In this document: piece after piece, positions 53,021 to 62,138 of the stretch | How the letters are laid out: each line of letters opens with the position of its first letter | Position numbering within the stretch: position 1 is the stretch's first letter | Assembly (NCBI RefSeq): GCF_013359695.1 | Contig: NZ_JABFMU010000018.1 | Coordinates: 38,819 to 102,818, forward strand | From: Pseudomonas sp. C2B4 | Lineage (GTDB): Bacteria > Pseudomonadota > Gammaproteobacteria > Pseudomonadales > Pseudomonadaceae | Reading direction: 5' to 3' | Length of the DNA stretch: 64,000 bases | Program-made: the position numbers and the translations under genes | The notes under the pieces: generated by a model | Told to the model about the DNA's origin: nothing | The model's database searches: none | What the model saw: only the letters and a program-made list of their open reading frames with translations

Positions 53021-54433
53021 TTACTTGGATTCAAGCAATCGCAGGAACCGATCACGCACCTGAGTGTTGTCGCTGTGGCCGACGTTGAAGCGTAGGAACT
53101 GGCTGGCGTTCGGCGCTTTGCTGAGCAGGGTGCCGGGCGCCAGTACCAGGTCGATGTCCAGGCCTTTCCTCGCCAATGTTTCAGCATGAAAGCCTTCGGG
53201 CAATTGCGTCCAGATGAACAGCCCTTCGTGGGGCAGCGATGACACCGAGCAACCGGCTTCCATCAACCAACGGCTCACCCGGCTGCTCGACTCATAGAGC
53301 CTGTCCACCGTGCGCCGGGTATGTTTGGCGTAGCTGCCGTCGCTGAGCATCGCGCAGATGATCTGTTCCGCCAGCTCCGACGTCATGCCACCGCAGGCCA
53401 TTTTCAGGGTGACCATCCGTGCCGCCAGGGGTGGCGAAAGCACTGCAAAGCTGACGCGACTGTTAGCCGTCAGGGTCTTGGAGAAACCTGAAATGTAGCT
53501 GACATTGTCCAGCCCGCCGGCTGCCAGACGTGGCGTCTGCCGTCGCTGCAAGTCGCCATACAAATCGTCTTCGACGATGTGGAAACCATAGCGGTGGCTC
53601 ATTTCCAGCAAGCGATAAACCTGTGCCTGCGAGAAGGAATGGCCGGTCGGGTTGTGCAGGGTGTTGTTGGTCATGTAGAGCACGGGGCGATGGGCACTCA
53701 CCAATTGCTCGAAGGCCTCCATGTCCATGCCGTCGGCACCACGGGCAATGGTGATGACCTTGGCACCATGCAACGCCAGATTGGTGTGCATGGTGAAGTA
53801 GCACGGATCGTCGAGCAGTACCGTGTCGCCGGGTTTGACCAGCAGGCGCATCAACAGGTCGATGGCCTGTACGGTGTTGGCGGTGGTGACAATCTGCTCC
53901 ACGGGCACTTCGATGCCCAGGGCCGACAGCTTGACCCGCAAGGCCTCGCGCAGTGGCAGGTAACCGGCGGCGACGCCGTATTCGCCCATTTGCAGAGAGG
54001 TGGCGCGCAGGGTGCCGCGCACGGCCTTGAGCAGTTCTTCGGCCGGCAGCCACGAGGAGGGCAGGAAACCGGCGCCAGGGCGCAGTGCGCCAGTGTCCTG
54101 CAGCACCGCACGGCGGACCACGCTGAGCGTGTCTTGGGGTTGCAGGTCCGGGCCGGTATCGGTCTTGAACGTGGTGCTGGATCGGTGCACGTAATGCCCC
54201 GATCCCTGGCGTGAAACCACCAGGCCCTTGGCTCGCAAGCGGTCCAGGGCATCCACCACGGTGGACTTGCCCACGTTCATCAACTCGGAGAGTTCGCGGA
54301 TCGGTGGCAGCCGCGAACCGTGGGGCAGGCCGCCCTGAGTGATCGCCACCGACAACTGATCGACAATCTGCTGGACCAGCGGCATTCCCGGCTGGAACTC
54401 GATGGCGGCGATCACTGCGCGCTGAACCTGCAT
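53021..54433 (-). CDS. MocR/GntR-type regulator with aminotransferase fold
   Basis: The 470-residue protein has a GntR winged helix at about 18-85 (VDQLSVAITQGGLPHGSRLPPIRELSELMNVGKSTV in sections) and a class I aminotransferase domain with PLP lysine in SGFSKTL. MocR proteins use PLP and an amino acid or amine to control a neighbouring operon. The divergent MFS gene and cluster (148 bp away) is the obvious target, and that cluster includes two PLP-dependent enzymes. The intergenic region holds three inverted repeats. Confidence 0.9.
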   Translation of the reverse strand: MQVQRAVIAAIEFQPGMPLVQQIVDQLSVAITQGGLPHGSRLPPIRELSELMNVGKSTVVDALDRLRAKGLVVSRQGSGHYVHRSSTTFKTDTGPDLQPQDTLSVVRRAVLQDTGALRPGAGFLPSSWLPAEELLKAVRGTLRATSLQMGEYGVAAGYLPLREALRVKLSALGIEVPVEQIVTTANTVQAIDLLMRLLVKPGDTVLLDDPCYFTMHTNLALHGAKVITIARGADGMDMEAFEQLVSAHRPVLYMTNNTLHNPTGHSFSQAQVYRLLEMSHRYGFHIVEDDLYGDLQRRQTPRLAAGGLDNVSYISGFSKTLTANSRVSFAVLSPPLAARMVTLKMACGGMTSELAEQIICAMLSDGSYAKHTRRTVDRLYESSSRVSRWLMEAGCSVSSLPHEGLFIWTQLPEGFHAETLARKGLDIDLVLAPGTLLSKAPNASQFLRFNVGHSDNTQVRDRFLRLLESK

Positions 54434-54561
54434 TTTACTGGTCTCTCCGGCAGTAAAGTTCGTTTGATTCTATACGAACTTGCTCTGATGAAATCAAGCG
54501 TCCCTCTCTACCATCACCTTACAGACTTTCCTGATTGTCCGCGCTCAATGCCCGGACAATC
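54434..54561. promoter_or_regulatory. Three inverted repeats in the mocR-MFS intergenic region
   Basis: TTTACTG-N10-CAGTAAA (54434-54457) and AAGTTCGT-N10-ACGAACTT (54456-54481) overlap by two bases and sit next to the mocR start. GATTGTCCG-N11-CGGACAATC (54533-54561) sits in the leader of the MFS gene. Similar spacing suggests operator sites for a dimeric regulator such as MocR; the third may be an RNA hairpin. Confidence 0.55.
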
Positions 54562-54581
54562 GCAGGTTCCAGAGGTGCTGC

Positions 54582-55682
54582 ATGAGTGTTCAAACAACGG
54601 CTGCCGTTGCCAAACCGGTGATCAACATCCGCCTGTTCACGATCCGGATCATCACCGCCGTGTCGCTGTTCGCGGTATTGGGCAAGGCCAACGTCTGGCT
54701 CGACACCGCGACCAACAGCATCCTGGCCCTCGGTTATCGGGCCTTGCTGTTGTTGCTGCCGCTGACCTTGCTGGTACTGGGGCGCCGCTCCCTGGGCGTG
54801 ACGTTGCTGTGCGCCGCCCTCGGCCTGGTGCTGCTGGCTGTCACCAGCAACCAGGGGGTGGTGATGTTCGCCGCTGCGTTGTTTGCCTACGGCATCGCGA
54901 TTGCCGGTTACCTGATCAAGAGCGAAGCGGCGCAGACCAAGGAAGGCGCGGCTTACAACCGCGTCGCCATGAACATGGGCAGCCTGCTGGCCGGCCTGAT
55001 TCTGCTCTCGCCGCTGCTGACCCCAACCATGTTTTTCCTCGGCGCGGCGGCATTCGTCCTGCTGTGCCTGCCGATCGCCGCAGGCGCGACCTTCACCACA
55101 CAGCCAGTGGTGGCAAGCCCGGTCACCCACGACGGCAGCGGCTGGCGCAACAAACTGCCGTGGGTGATCGCCGGGATCATCATGGGCATCAAGTTGTTCG
55201 GGGTGTTCTCGATCCTGCCGCAAGCGATCCTGCTCAAGACCGGTGAACTGCCAGCGTGGTACGGCCTGATGCTGATCCTCAACAGTGCCGTTGTGGTGTT
55301 CGCCCAAGTGCCGATGATGAAACTCATCGAACGTACCGGGCGCTTCAAGGTGTTGGCGGTGATCGGGATCATCGCCGGCGGCTTTGCCGTGTTGTCGTCG
55401 CCGGCGGCGTTCCATGTCGAAACGCTGGTGGGCGCGCTGATCTGGGTGGCGCTGCTGTCCCTCGCCGAATGCGCCTTCAGCTACCTCGATTACTTCTCGG
55501 TCAAGCAGAACAACATGTTCGTCAAGGAAGTGTCCCTGGGCGTCGGTGCCGGGCTGACCGTCCTGCTCATGCGGGTCGTGCCGCCGCCCTACAACGCCCT
55601 GGTGCTGGCCGCCATCGGTGCCGGCGGGATCCTGGCCTGGTACTGGCTCAACCGTCAATCCAATGCGTCGTTGCACGACTGA
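54582..55682 (+). CDS. Membrane transport protein, MFS-like
   Basis: The 366-residue protein has about ten hydrophobic helices with loops such as RFKVLAVIGIIAGGF and KLIERTGRF, resembling half-MFS exporters. No MFS loop motif is fully conserved, so the class is uncertain. It heads the cluster divergent from mocR and is probably the exporter or immunity carrier of the pathway product. ATG 54582 is preceded by AGAGGTG. Confidence 0.7.
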   Translation: MSVQTTAAVAKPVINIRLFTIRIITAVSLFAVLGKANVWLDTATNSILALGYRALLLLLPLTLLVLGRRSLGVTLLCAALGLVLLAVTSNQGVVMFAAALFAYGIAIAGYLIKSEAAQTKEGAAYNRVAMNMGSLLAGLILLSPLLTPTMFFLGAAAFVLLCLPIAAGATFTTQPVVASPVTHDGSGWRNKLPWVIAGIIMGIKLFGVFSILPQAILLKTGELPAWYGLMLILNSAVVVFAQVPMMKLIERTGRFKVLAVIGIIAGGFAVLSSPAAFHVETLVGALIWVALLSLAECAFSYLDYFSVKQNNMFVKEVSLGVGAGLTVLLMRVVPPPYNALVLAAIGAGGILAWYWLNRQSNASLHD

Positions 55683-55724
55683 GTCATCTCAGCTTCGGTT
55701 TTCACTTTGCAGGTCGGGGGCATC

Positions 55725-57017
55725 ATGAATACGACTTCTTGTGTAGTAGTGGTCGGTTACAACGGCAGTCGTGTTCACGACATCCAGAAATTGCGCGACC
55801 TGTGCAAGTCGCTCTACAACGCCCGGCTGATTCTGCTGGTCGAGCAAATTCAACCCCATGACGATCAGGTGGCCGATCACGTTTGCAGCACTTCGTTCAA
55901 CGAGAAGGATGTGGCGACCTCCCTTGAACTGGTGGTCGGTTGCCTGAACGTCGACCGCTGGAAGCTGATCGGCGTGCTGCCGTTTTCCGATCGCGGCGTT
56001 TTGCTGGGTGCGGCTTTGGCCAGTCATTTCGGTTTACCGGGCATCACCCGGGCCGAGGCGCGGGCTGGCCTGGACAAACAGATTTTCCGCCATCTCGAAG
56101 CGACAGCTGAAACATCACCAGAGGATTACCGTCGGGTGTATTCCGAGCGGGTCGAGAGTCTGCCGCAATTGCGCAAACGGGTGGTCGAACTGGGCGGCAA
56201 GGCCTTCATCAAACCGGCGTGCGAAGGCGCGAGCCGTGGCTGTCGCGTGATCCATCAGCCGTCCGAGTGCGATGAAGCCTGGCAGGCGCTCAAGCCTTAC
56301 CGCGAGGGTGGCATCGTCCTCGAAGAGTTGATTCAGGATGCTCGGGAATACAGTTGGGATTGTGTGGCCGGGAGCACCTGGGTCACCGAAAAAACCACCA
56401 CCGAAGGCGCCTATCGTGCCGAGATCCAGCAAGTGGTGCCTGCGCCATTGCCGGCGGATGTGCATAGCCGCCTGATGGCTGCCGGCCGGCACATGGCCGA
56501 TCTGGTGTCCGGGAGCAACGGCGCGTGGCACAACGAAGTTTTCCACAGGGCCGACCAACTGACATCGGCCGTGGAAACCAACATGCGTCCCGGCGGCATG
56601 CACATCTGGGACCTGGCCAAGCGCGCCTTCGTCGATTTCAACCCGTGGGAGCGCTGGGTGCGCTGGGCCGTGGAAGGCCAGATCGAGCATCACGAACCGG
56701 TGCCACGCGGCTATTGCGGCATTCGCCTGCTCCGGGCGCGGACGGGGGGAATCCTGCGCTCGACCCCTGACATCGAAGCAGTGGCCCAGGCGCTGAACAT
56801 CGAGGTGGTGGAAGCCACCTTTGGCAAGCGCGTCGGTGATTCGGTCAGCGCCCTGGTGAAAGACAACTTTTCGTTTATCGGCCACATCGTGTTGTTCAAC
56901 GAGCACTACGGGCAGCTCAGCAATGACTTGTTGCGTCTGGCCGAGGCCGTCGAGTCAAGGGTCGGGATCAGCAGTCTGGCCCCGCCCGTGAGGGTTACAG
57001 GCCAGGTCATGGGTTGA
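55725..57017 (+). CDS. ATP-grasp ligase
   Basis: The 430-residue protein has an ATP-grasp fold: preATP domain (VVVVGYNGSRVHD), a lysine-containing ATP lid (KAFIKPACEGASRGCRVI), an EELIQDAREYSWDCV segment, and the metal-binding VETNMRPGGMHIWDL near residue 290. Such enzymes join carboxylates to amines via acyl phosphates, often amino acids. ATG 55725 was chosen over 55707 because it begins the first strand. It lies 42 bp after the carrier gene. Confidence 0.8.
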   Translation: MNTTSCVVVVGYNGSRVHDIQKLRDLCKSLYNARLILLVEQIQPHDDQVADHVCSTSFNEKDVATSLELVVGCLNVDRWKLIGVLPFSDRGVLLGAALASHFGLPGITRAEARAGLDKQIFRHLEATAETSPEDYRRVYSERVESLPQLRKRVVELGGKAFIKPACEGASRGCRVIHQPSECDEAWQALKPYREGGIVLEELIQDAREYSWDCVAGSTWVTEKTTTEGAYRAEIQQVVPAPLPADVHSRLMAAGRHMADLVSGSNGAWHNEVFHRADQLTSAVETNMRPGGMHIWDLAKRAFVDFNPWERWVRWAVEGQIEHHEPVPRGYCGIRLLRARTGGILRSTPDIEAVAQALNIEVVEATFGKRVGDSVSALVKDNFSFIGHIVLFNEHYGQLSNDLLRLAEAVESRVGISSLAPPVRVTGQVMG

Positions 57018-57066
57018 GCAGTAGCGATCGATGGATTTTGCAGTATTGATCAAGAGGATTCGGACA

Positions 57067-57561
57067 ATGATTGAACACATGACCTGCGATGAACGTTTCA
57101 TCGCCCTGGCCAAGGAATTCGGCTATGACATCTATGGCGAGAACACCGCCGGCGGGCATTACGCGCCGCTGATTCGCCACCACGACGAGCTCTACATCAG
57201 CGGCCTGGTGCCACGCATGGACGGCAAAATCCACTACCCCGGACGGGTCGGGTTGGACCTCAGCCTGGCGGATGCGCAAGCGGCCGCCAGCATCAGTGCG
57301 ATGCGCGGGTTGGCATTGATCGTCGATGCCATCGGTTCACTGGATAAAATCAAATCGCTGATTCGGGTCACGGTGTATGTGAAATCCACGGCGGACTTTG
57401 TTGACCTCAGTGAAGTGGCCAACGGTGCTTCGGATGTGTTCAGCCACGTATTGGGCGACGCCGGTAAACATACGCGAACTACGGTAGGCGTCTATCAGTT
57501 GCCGAAAAATGCCGCCGTGGAAGTTGATATGATTGCGGCATTGCGACCCTCGGTACTGTAA
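57067..57561 (+). CDS. RidA/YjgF-family protein
   Basis: The 164-residue protein, slightly longer than the usual 130 residues, has ELYISGLVPR, HTRTTVGVYQLPKNAAVEVDMIA with the substrate-guiding arginine and glutamate of RidA. The family hydrolyses reactive enamine/imine intermediates from PLP enzymes. In this cluster it could process an imine made by the aminomutase or aminotransferase, or serve as a house-cleaning partner. ATG 57067 has AGAGG upstream. Confidence 0.8.
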   Translation: MIEHMTCDERFIALAKEFGYDIYGENTAGGHYAPLIRHHDELYISGLVPRMDGKIHYPGRVGLDLSLADAQAAASISAMRGLALIVDAIGSLDKIKSLIRVTVYVKSTADFVDLSEVANGASDVFSHVLGDAGKHTRTTVGVYQLPKNAAVEVDMIAALRPSVL

Positions 57562-57632
57562 GTGGCTTTACAGGGGGTAATTGTTTATCTAGTGTCTGCT
57601 TACTTAAATTGCCAGTAAGTCGGGATTCGCGG

Positions 57633-58100
57633 ATGAATAATACTAAAGGTGAGTTTTTCTCCTATAAGGATTTTCGTCAGAGTTTGCAGCGCCCATCCGC
57701 CAGTGCGCGAGTGTGGAAGGAAGAAGAACTCAGCGACATGCGCCAGAGTCTTGCGAGCAGCGATGTCGATATAGTTGCCCTCGCCCATGAAAACAGCCTC
57801 GAAGGTTGCAGGTTGACGCCAGGGATGGCGGTCTCCATGCAATGGTTGATACCTGGCTCGGTGCTCAATGGTCATGCCCATTCCTGGTGGCACCTGTTCA
57901 TCATTCAGTCTGGCAAAGGCACCTTGACCCTGGGCGATGCCGATGCAGTGAACGTCGGCCCTGGCGACGTATTGCTGGTGCCGGCCTGGACCGAGCACGG
58001 GTTCGTCAACACCAGCGCCACCGAGCCGCTGGCCATGCTGAACATGAGCAACATGCCGCAAATGGCAATGCTCTCCAACCTGGCGACCGCCACGGTCTGA
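57633..58100 (+). CDS. Cupin-domain protein
   Basis: The 155-residue protein has one cupin barrel with GHAHSWWHLFIIQSGKGTLTLGD, PGDVLLVPAWTEHGF giving two or three metal-ligand histidines. It could be a metal-dependent oxygenase or isomerase or a small binding protein. ATG 57633 is used; the in-frame TTG at 57609 is less likely. It closes the first sub-operon; a REP follows. Confidence 0.75.
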   Translation: MNNTKGEFFSYKDFRQSLQRPSASARVWKEEELSDMRQSLASSDVDIVALAHENSLEGCRLTPGMAVSMQWLIPGSVLNGHAHSWWHLFIIQSGKGTLTLGDADAVNVGPGDVLLVPAWTEHGFVNTSATEPLAMLNMSNMPQMAMLSNLATATV

Positions 58101-58123
58101 CCCTCCCCAAATTCCCCCACCCC

Positions 58124-58224
58124 TGTAGGAGCGAGCCCTGCTCGCGATGGTCGTTAACGATAACGCCGGGAGCCTGATACCCCGCGGCATTCTCTGGTCC
58201 ATCGCGAGCGAGCTCGCTCCTACA
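58124..58224. repeat. REP doublet (TGTAGGAGCGAGC class) inside the cluster
   Basis: TGTAGGAGCGAGCCCTGCTC starts at 58124 and the inverse ends at 58224. It separates the two gene blocks of the cluster. The following 140 bp are AT-rich and repeat TTTCTGTA twice (58253-58260, 58278-58285), a likely promoter for the second block. Confidence 0.85.
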
Positions 58225-58363
58225 GGGGGGAAGGTTTTTCTGCGTCATCAACTTTCTGTATCCGTATAAACAGATAATTTCTGTATCTGTTCAGCGTTTA
58301 AACACCTAACTACGATCGTTTCCAATGCAACGGATTAGTGTGATTAATGCAAGGGAGCGTTCT

Positions 58364-59008
58364 ATGGAAAGTACGAAACTGCAATTGTATGTTGGCGCTG
58401 ATTTCGTCAGTGCTTTTGCCATGTCGGCATTTGTGGCGTTGAAAGAAAAGCAACTTTCATTCAAGTTGTATGCGGTGGATTTGAAGGCAAGGGAAAACTA
58501 TCAAGCACCCTATCGTGATCTTTCCCTGACCAATAAAATTCCAACCTTGGTTCATGAAGGATTTGCGCTGTCGGAGTCCTCCGCCATCGCCGAATACCTG
58601 GAAGAACTCTCGCCAGGGCATAAAAAACTGTTCCCTCAAGACATCAAGCAACGGGCCCGTGCCCGTCAACTGCAGGCCTGGTTGCGCAGCGATCTGCTGA
58701 TGGTGCGCAAGGAGCGCCCGTTTGACCTGGTGTACTTCGGCAAGAAAGACAACCCGCTGTCCGACGAAGCCCAGGCGGCAGTCGACCGCTTGTTCTTCGT
58801 GGCAGACCGCTTGCTGGAAGAGGGCGCCGAGCATCTGTTCGGTGACTGGAGCATCGCCGACACCGACCTGGCAATCATGCTCAACCGACTGGTCGCCAAT
58901 GGCGATCCGGTGCCTGCGCGACTCGCGGCCTATGTGCGCCGTCAGTGGGATCGCGACAGCGTCCGGGCATGGATGGACATAGAGCGCGTAGCGCCAGCCA
59001 TCCAGTGA
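58364..59008 (+). CDS. yfcF: Glutathione S-transferase, YfcF-like
   Basis: The 214-residue protein matches E. coli YfcF closely: SESSAIAEYLEE, RARARQLQAWLRSDLLMVRKERP and SIADTDLAIMLNRL. It has a thioredoxin-like N-domain and helical C-domain. In this cluster it could use glutathione on an electrophilic intermediate, or simply protect against oxidants. ATG 58364 has AGGGAG upstream; it opens the second block. Confidence 0.85.
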   Translation: MESTKLQLYVGADFVSAFAMSAFVALKEKQLSFKLYAVDLKARENYQAPYRDLSLTNKIPTLVHEGFALSESSAIAEYLEELSPGHKKLFPQDIKQRARARQLQAWLRSDLLMVRKERPFDLVYFGKKDNPLSDEAQAAVDRLFFVADRLLEEGAEHLFGDWSIADTDLAIMLNRLVANGDPVPARLAAYVRRQWDRDSVRAWMDIERVAPAIQ

Positions 59009-59038
59009 CAACTGCCAGCCATCATCGGGAGCGCTGCC

Positions 59039-60391
59039 ATGCAGGGAATGTCGGAGCAGGAAAGATACAAACCCTATAACTCACGCACCATTCGCGACAC
59101 GCCGTACTGGCACAGGCTGACGCCGGCCTTGCAGGAGGCCATGACCGTCGTGGCCCGGGTCATGCCGTTTCGCACCAACGAATATGTACTGGGGACGCTG
59201 ATCGACTGGAACAACATCCCGGACGATCCGATTTTCCGCATGACCTTTCCCCACAAGGACATGCTGCTGCCGGATGAATATGCCTCGCTCAAGCAACTGA
59301 TCGAACAGGATGACGCCGCGGCCATCAAGCGCCGGATCGAAGCGATCTGGCTGCGCATGAACCCGCATCCGGCGGGGCAACTGACACACAACAACGCGAC
59401 CCTCGGCGGAAAAGTCCTGCCGGGCATTCAGCACAAGTACCGCGAGACCGTGCTGTTTTTCCCCGGTGCCGGCCAGACCTGTCATGCGTACTGCACCTTC
59501 TGTTTCCGTTGGGCGCAGTTCATCGGTGAAGAAGAACTCAAGTTCAATGCGCGGGAATCCCAAGAGCTGGTGAGTTATCTGCGGGTGCACACGGAAGTGT
59601 CCGATGTGCTGATCACCGGGGGCGATCCGTTGATCATGAACAGCCGTTCGCTGGCCGGCTACATCGAACCGCTGCTGGAACTGCCCCACCTGAAAAGCAT
59701 CCGCATCGGCACCAAATCCGTGGCGTACTGGCCACAGCGGTTTGTCAGCGACAAGGACGCGCCGGAGTTGCTCGAGCTGTTTCGGCGGATCGTCGCGGCG
59801 GGGAAAAACCTGTCGATCATGGGGCATTACAACCACCCGGTGGAGATCCGCCAGGACATCGCCCGGCAAGCCGTTGAGCGCATTCGCTCGACCGGCGCGA
59901 CCTTGCGCATGCAGGCACCGGTGATCCGCCACATCAACGAAAACCCCGCCGATTGGGCCGATCTGTGGACCGAAGGCGTAAGGCTGGGGGCGGTGCCGTA
60001 TTACATGTTCGTGGAGCGCGATACCGGCCCCAGCCATTACTTCGCGATGCCATTGGCGCGGGCGTTCGAGATCTTCCAGGCGGCCTACCGCACGGTGTCC
60101 GGGCTGGCGCGCACGGTACGCGGCCCGTCCATGAGCACCTTCTACGGCAAGGTGTTGATCAATGGCATCGAGACCGTCGCCGGGGAAAAAGTCTTCGTGC
60201 TGCAGTTTCTCCAGGCCCGGGATCCGCAATGGGTATTGCGCACCTTCTATGCCCGTTTCGACCCGCAGGCGACCTGGTTCGACGAACTGCGCCCGGCCTT
60301 TGGCGAGCGAGCATTTTTCTTTCAGAACGAGCCTGAGTTGTTGCTGACGCCAGCGCCGGAATTGATACCGGTGCTGCTGCAAACGGCGTAG
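59039..60391 (+). CDS. KamA-family radical SAM aminomutase
   Basis: The 450-residue protein has the radical SAM motif in CHAYCTFCFRWAQF (CxxxCxxC) at about residue 145 and VLITGGDPL. It aligns with lysine 2,3-aminomutases. It differs from true lysine enzymes: RIGTKSVAYWPQRF replaces the HSRxPV-type segment, and the PLP lysine region reads GPSMSTFYGKV rather than PGGGGK. The substrate is therefore probably a different amino acid, converted to a beta-amino acid. It lies 30 bp after the GST gene. Confidence 0.85.
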   Translation: MQGMSEQERYKPYNSRTIRDTPYWHRLTPALQEAMTVVARVMPFRTNEYVLGTLIDWNNIPDDPIFRMTFPHKDMLLPDEYASLKQLIEQDDAAAIKRRIEAIWLRMNPHPAGQLTHNNATLGGKVLPGIQHKYRETVLFFPGAGQTCHAYCTFCFRWAQFIGEEELKFNARESQELVSYLRVHTEVSDVLITGGDPLIMNSRSLAGYIEPLLELPHLKSIRIGTKSVAYWPQRFVSDKDAPELLELFRRIVAAGKNLSIMGHYNHPVEIRQDIARQAVERIRSTGATLRMQAPVIRHINENPADWADLWTEGVRLGAVPYYMFVERDTGPSHYFAMPLARAFEIFQAAYRTVSGLARTVRGPSMSTFYGKVLINGIETVAGEKVFVLQFLQARDPQWVLRTFYARFDPQATWFDELRPAFGERAFFFQNEPELLLTPAPELIPVLLQTA

Positions 60392-60422
60392 GTCGATTCT
60401 TGAATATTGGGGAGACAAGGAC

Positions 60423-61295
60423 ATGAGCGGCATTCCATTTGATCAACGCGAAGGCGTGATCTGGCTCGACGGCGAGTTCGTCGAATGGTCCCAGGCACGC
60501 CTGCATGTGCTGACCCACGGCTTGCATTACGCGAGCACGGTGTATGAAGGGGAGCGCGTGTACAACGGCAAGGTTTTCAAGCTGCGCGAGCACACTGAGC
60601 GGTTGTATCGCTCGGCGCAGCTGATGGACTTTGCCATCCCGTTCGAGCCCGCCGAACTGGAGGCGGCCAGCCATGAACTGTTGGCCCGCAACCAGGTGGT
60701 CGAGGGCTATCTGCGACCGGTGGCCTGGCGCGGCAGCGAGATGATTTCCACCTCGGCACGTTTCAACAAGGTGCATGTGGCGATCGCCTGCTGGCAATGG
60801 CCGAGCTATTTCGACCCGGCCGCGCGCATGGCCGGCATTCGCTTGAAAACCGCGACGTGGCGCCGCCCGCCACCGAGCAGCAGCCCCTTCGAAGCCAAGG
60901 CGTCGGGGCATTACCAGATCGCCACGCTGAGCAAGCACGACGCGGAAAACAACGGCTACCACGACGCCTTGATGCTCGACTGGCGCGGTCACGTCGCCGA
61001 AGCCACCAGCGCCAACGTGTTCTTCGTCAAAGGTCGGACTTTGTACACGCCGACGCCGGATTGTTTCCTCGACGGCATTACCCGCCAGACCGTCATCGAA
61101 CTGGCGAAAGCCCTGGATTACCAGGTGATCGAAACCACGATTTTGCCTACGCAGCTGGGCGACTTCGACGAGTGTTTTCTGACGGGTACCGCCGCCGAAA
61201 TTACGCCCGTGCAGAGCATCGATGAACAGCACTACCGACCGGGCATCGCTTGCCGCGAACTGATTGCCGCTTACACCTCAACCGTAAACGCCTGA
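60423..61295 (+). CDS. Class IV PLP-dependent aminotransferase, branched-chain type
   Basis: The 290-residue protein has the fold type IV signature: GLHYASTVYEGERVYNGKVFKLREHTERLYRSA, a PLP lysine in the KASGHYQI segment, EATSANVFFVKG and LDGITRQTVIELAK. It resembles BCAT but its true reaction could be transamination of a different amino or keto acid in the pathway. It lies 31 bp after the aminomutase gene. Confidence 0.85.
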   Translation: MSGIPFDQREGVIWLDGEFVEWSQARLHVLTHGLHYASTVYEGERVYNGKVFKLREHTERLYRSAQLMDFAIPFEPAELEAASHELLARNQVVEGYLRPVAWRGSEMISTSARFNKVHVAIACWQWPSYFDPAARMAGIRLKTATWRRPPPSSSPFEAKASGHYQIATLSKHDAENNGYHDALMLDWRGHVAEATSANVFFVKGRTLYTPTPDCFLDGITRQTVIELAKALDYQVIETTILPTQLGDFDECFLTGTAAEITPVQSIDEQHYRPGIACRELIAAYTSTVNA

Positions 61296-61316
61296 TAAAT
61301 AGCCAGGAACCTCACC

Positions 61317-62075
61317 ATGTCAGATCAAGGGATTGTTGCGTCCAAACCTTACGTTTCGCTGGGCCATCGCCATGAGGAGTTGTCGAGCCGTGGCTGGACA
61401 GTGCTGACGCCGGGGGAATTTGCCCATGACGTCGTCGGCACACTGCATGAGTTCGGCCCGGTCATTCCGCAATTCAACGGGCAGACCGCGTTCGCCATCA
61501 CCCGCAAGCCGGGTTATGAAGACCTGCCGTACTCCCAGAGCATGAACGGCATCGGTCCGCACACCGAGGCACCGGTGTATGGCCCGCCGCCGCGTTATCT
61601 GGCGCTGCATTGCCATCGACAAGCCACGTGCGGTGGCGGCCACACCGGGTTGGTGGATGGTTACGCGTTCCTGAAATCGCTGGAACACACCGAGCCGGAA
61701 CTGCGCGAATGGCTCGACGATACGCCGGTGGAGTTCGTCGCCACCGCCAAGCCCGGCGAGCCCGCGCAAACCCGGGTCAAGGAATACATCCTGACACCTA
61801 CAGAGGACGGCGATATTTTCCGCTTCAGCTACAACCAGTTTCACTACGGCGATGTGAATCCGTCGAAAGAAGCCTTGCAGCAATCACAGGTCAACAACAA
61901 CGACTCGCCGTTGGCCAGGTTTGCCGTGCTCGGTGAGGCGTACTTCGTCGAGCACAACATTCCGGTGCTGATTCCCGAGGGTTGCATGCTGATTTGGGAC
62001 AACTGGCGCATGATCCATGCCCGCAGCCGATACACTGACCCGGCGCGCCACCTGACCCGCTATTGGCTGGCCTGA
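61317..62075 (+). CDS. Fe(II)/2-oxoglutarate-dependent oxygenase, TauD/CAS-like
   Basis: The 252-residue protein has a facial-triad pattern with H82-T-E84 (PHTEAPVYGPPPRYLALHC) and a distal H234 in WRMIHARSRYTDPARHLTRYWLA, with R244 or R248 for 2-oxoglutarate. This is the clavaminate synthase/TauD group, which hydroxylates or desaturates amino-acid substrates. It lies 21 bp after the aminotransferase gene. Confidence 0.85.
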   Translation: MSDQGIVASKPYVSLGHRHEELSSRGWTVLTPGEFAHDVVGTLHEFGPVIPQFNGQTAFAITRKPGYEDLPYSQSMNGIGPHTEAPVYGPPPRYLALHCHRQATCGGGHTGLVDGYAFLKSLEHTEPELREWLDDTPVEFVATAKPGEPAQTRVKEYILTPTEDGDIFRFSYNQFHYGDVNPSKEALQQSQVNNNDSPLARFAVLGEAYFVEHNIPVLIPEGCMLIWDNWRMIHARSRYTDPARHLTRYWLA

Positions 62076-62138
62076 TTTTTCCGTCTCCATTCCATTGGCG
62101 TACCCGGCAGCGGGTACGCGTCCTACAGGTATCGCGTC

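Noticed and set aside
52795..53088. A 97-codon frame running through the REP triplet
   Set aside because: Codons come from the repeat sequence itself; no ribosome-binding site.
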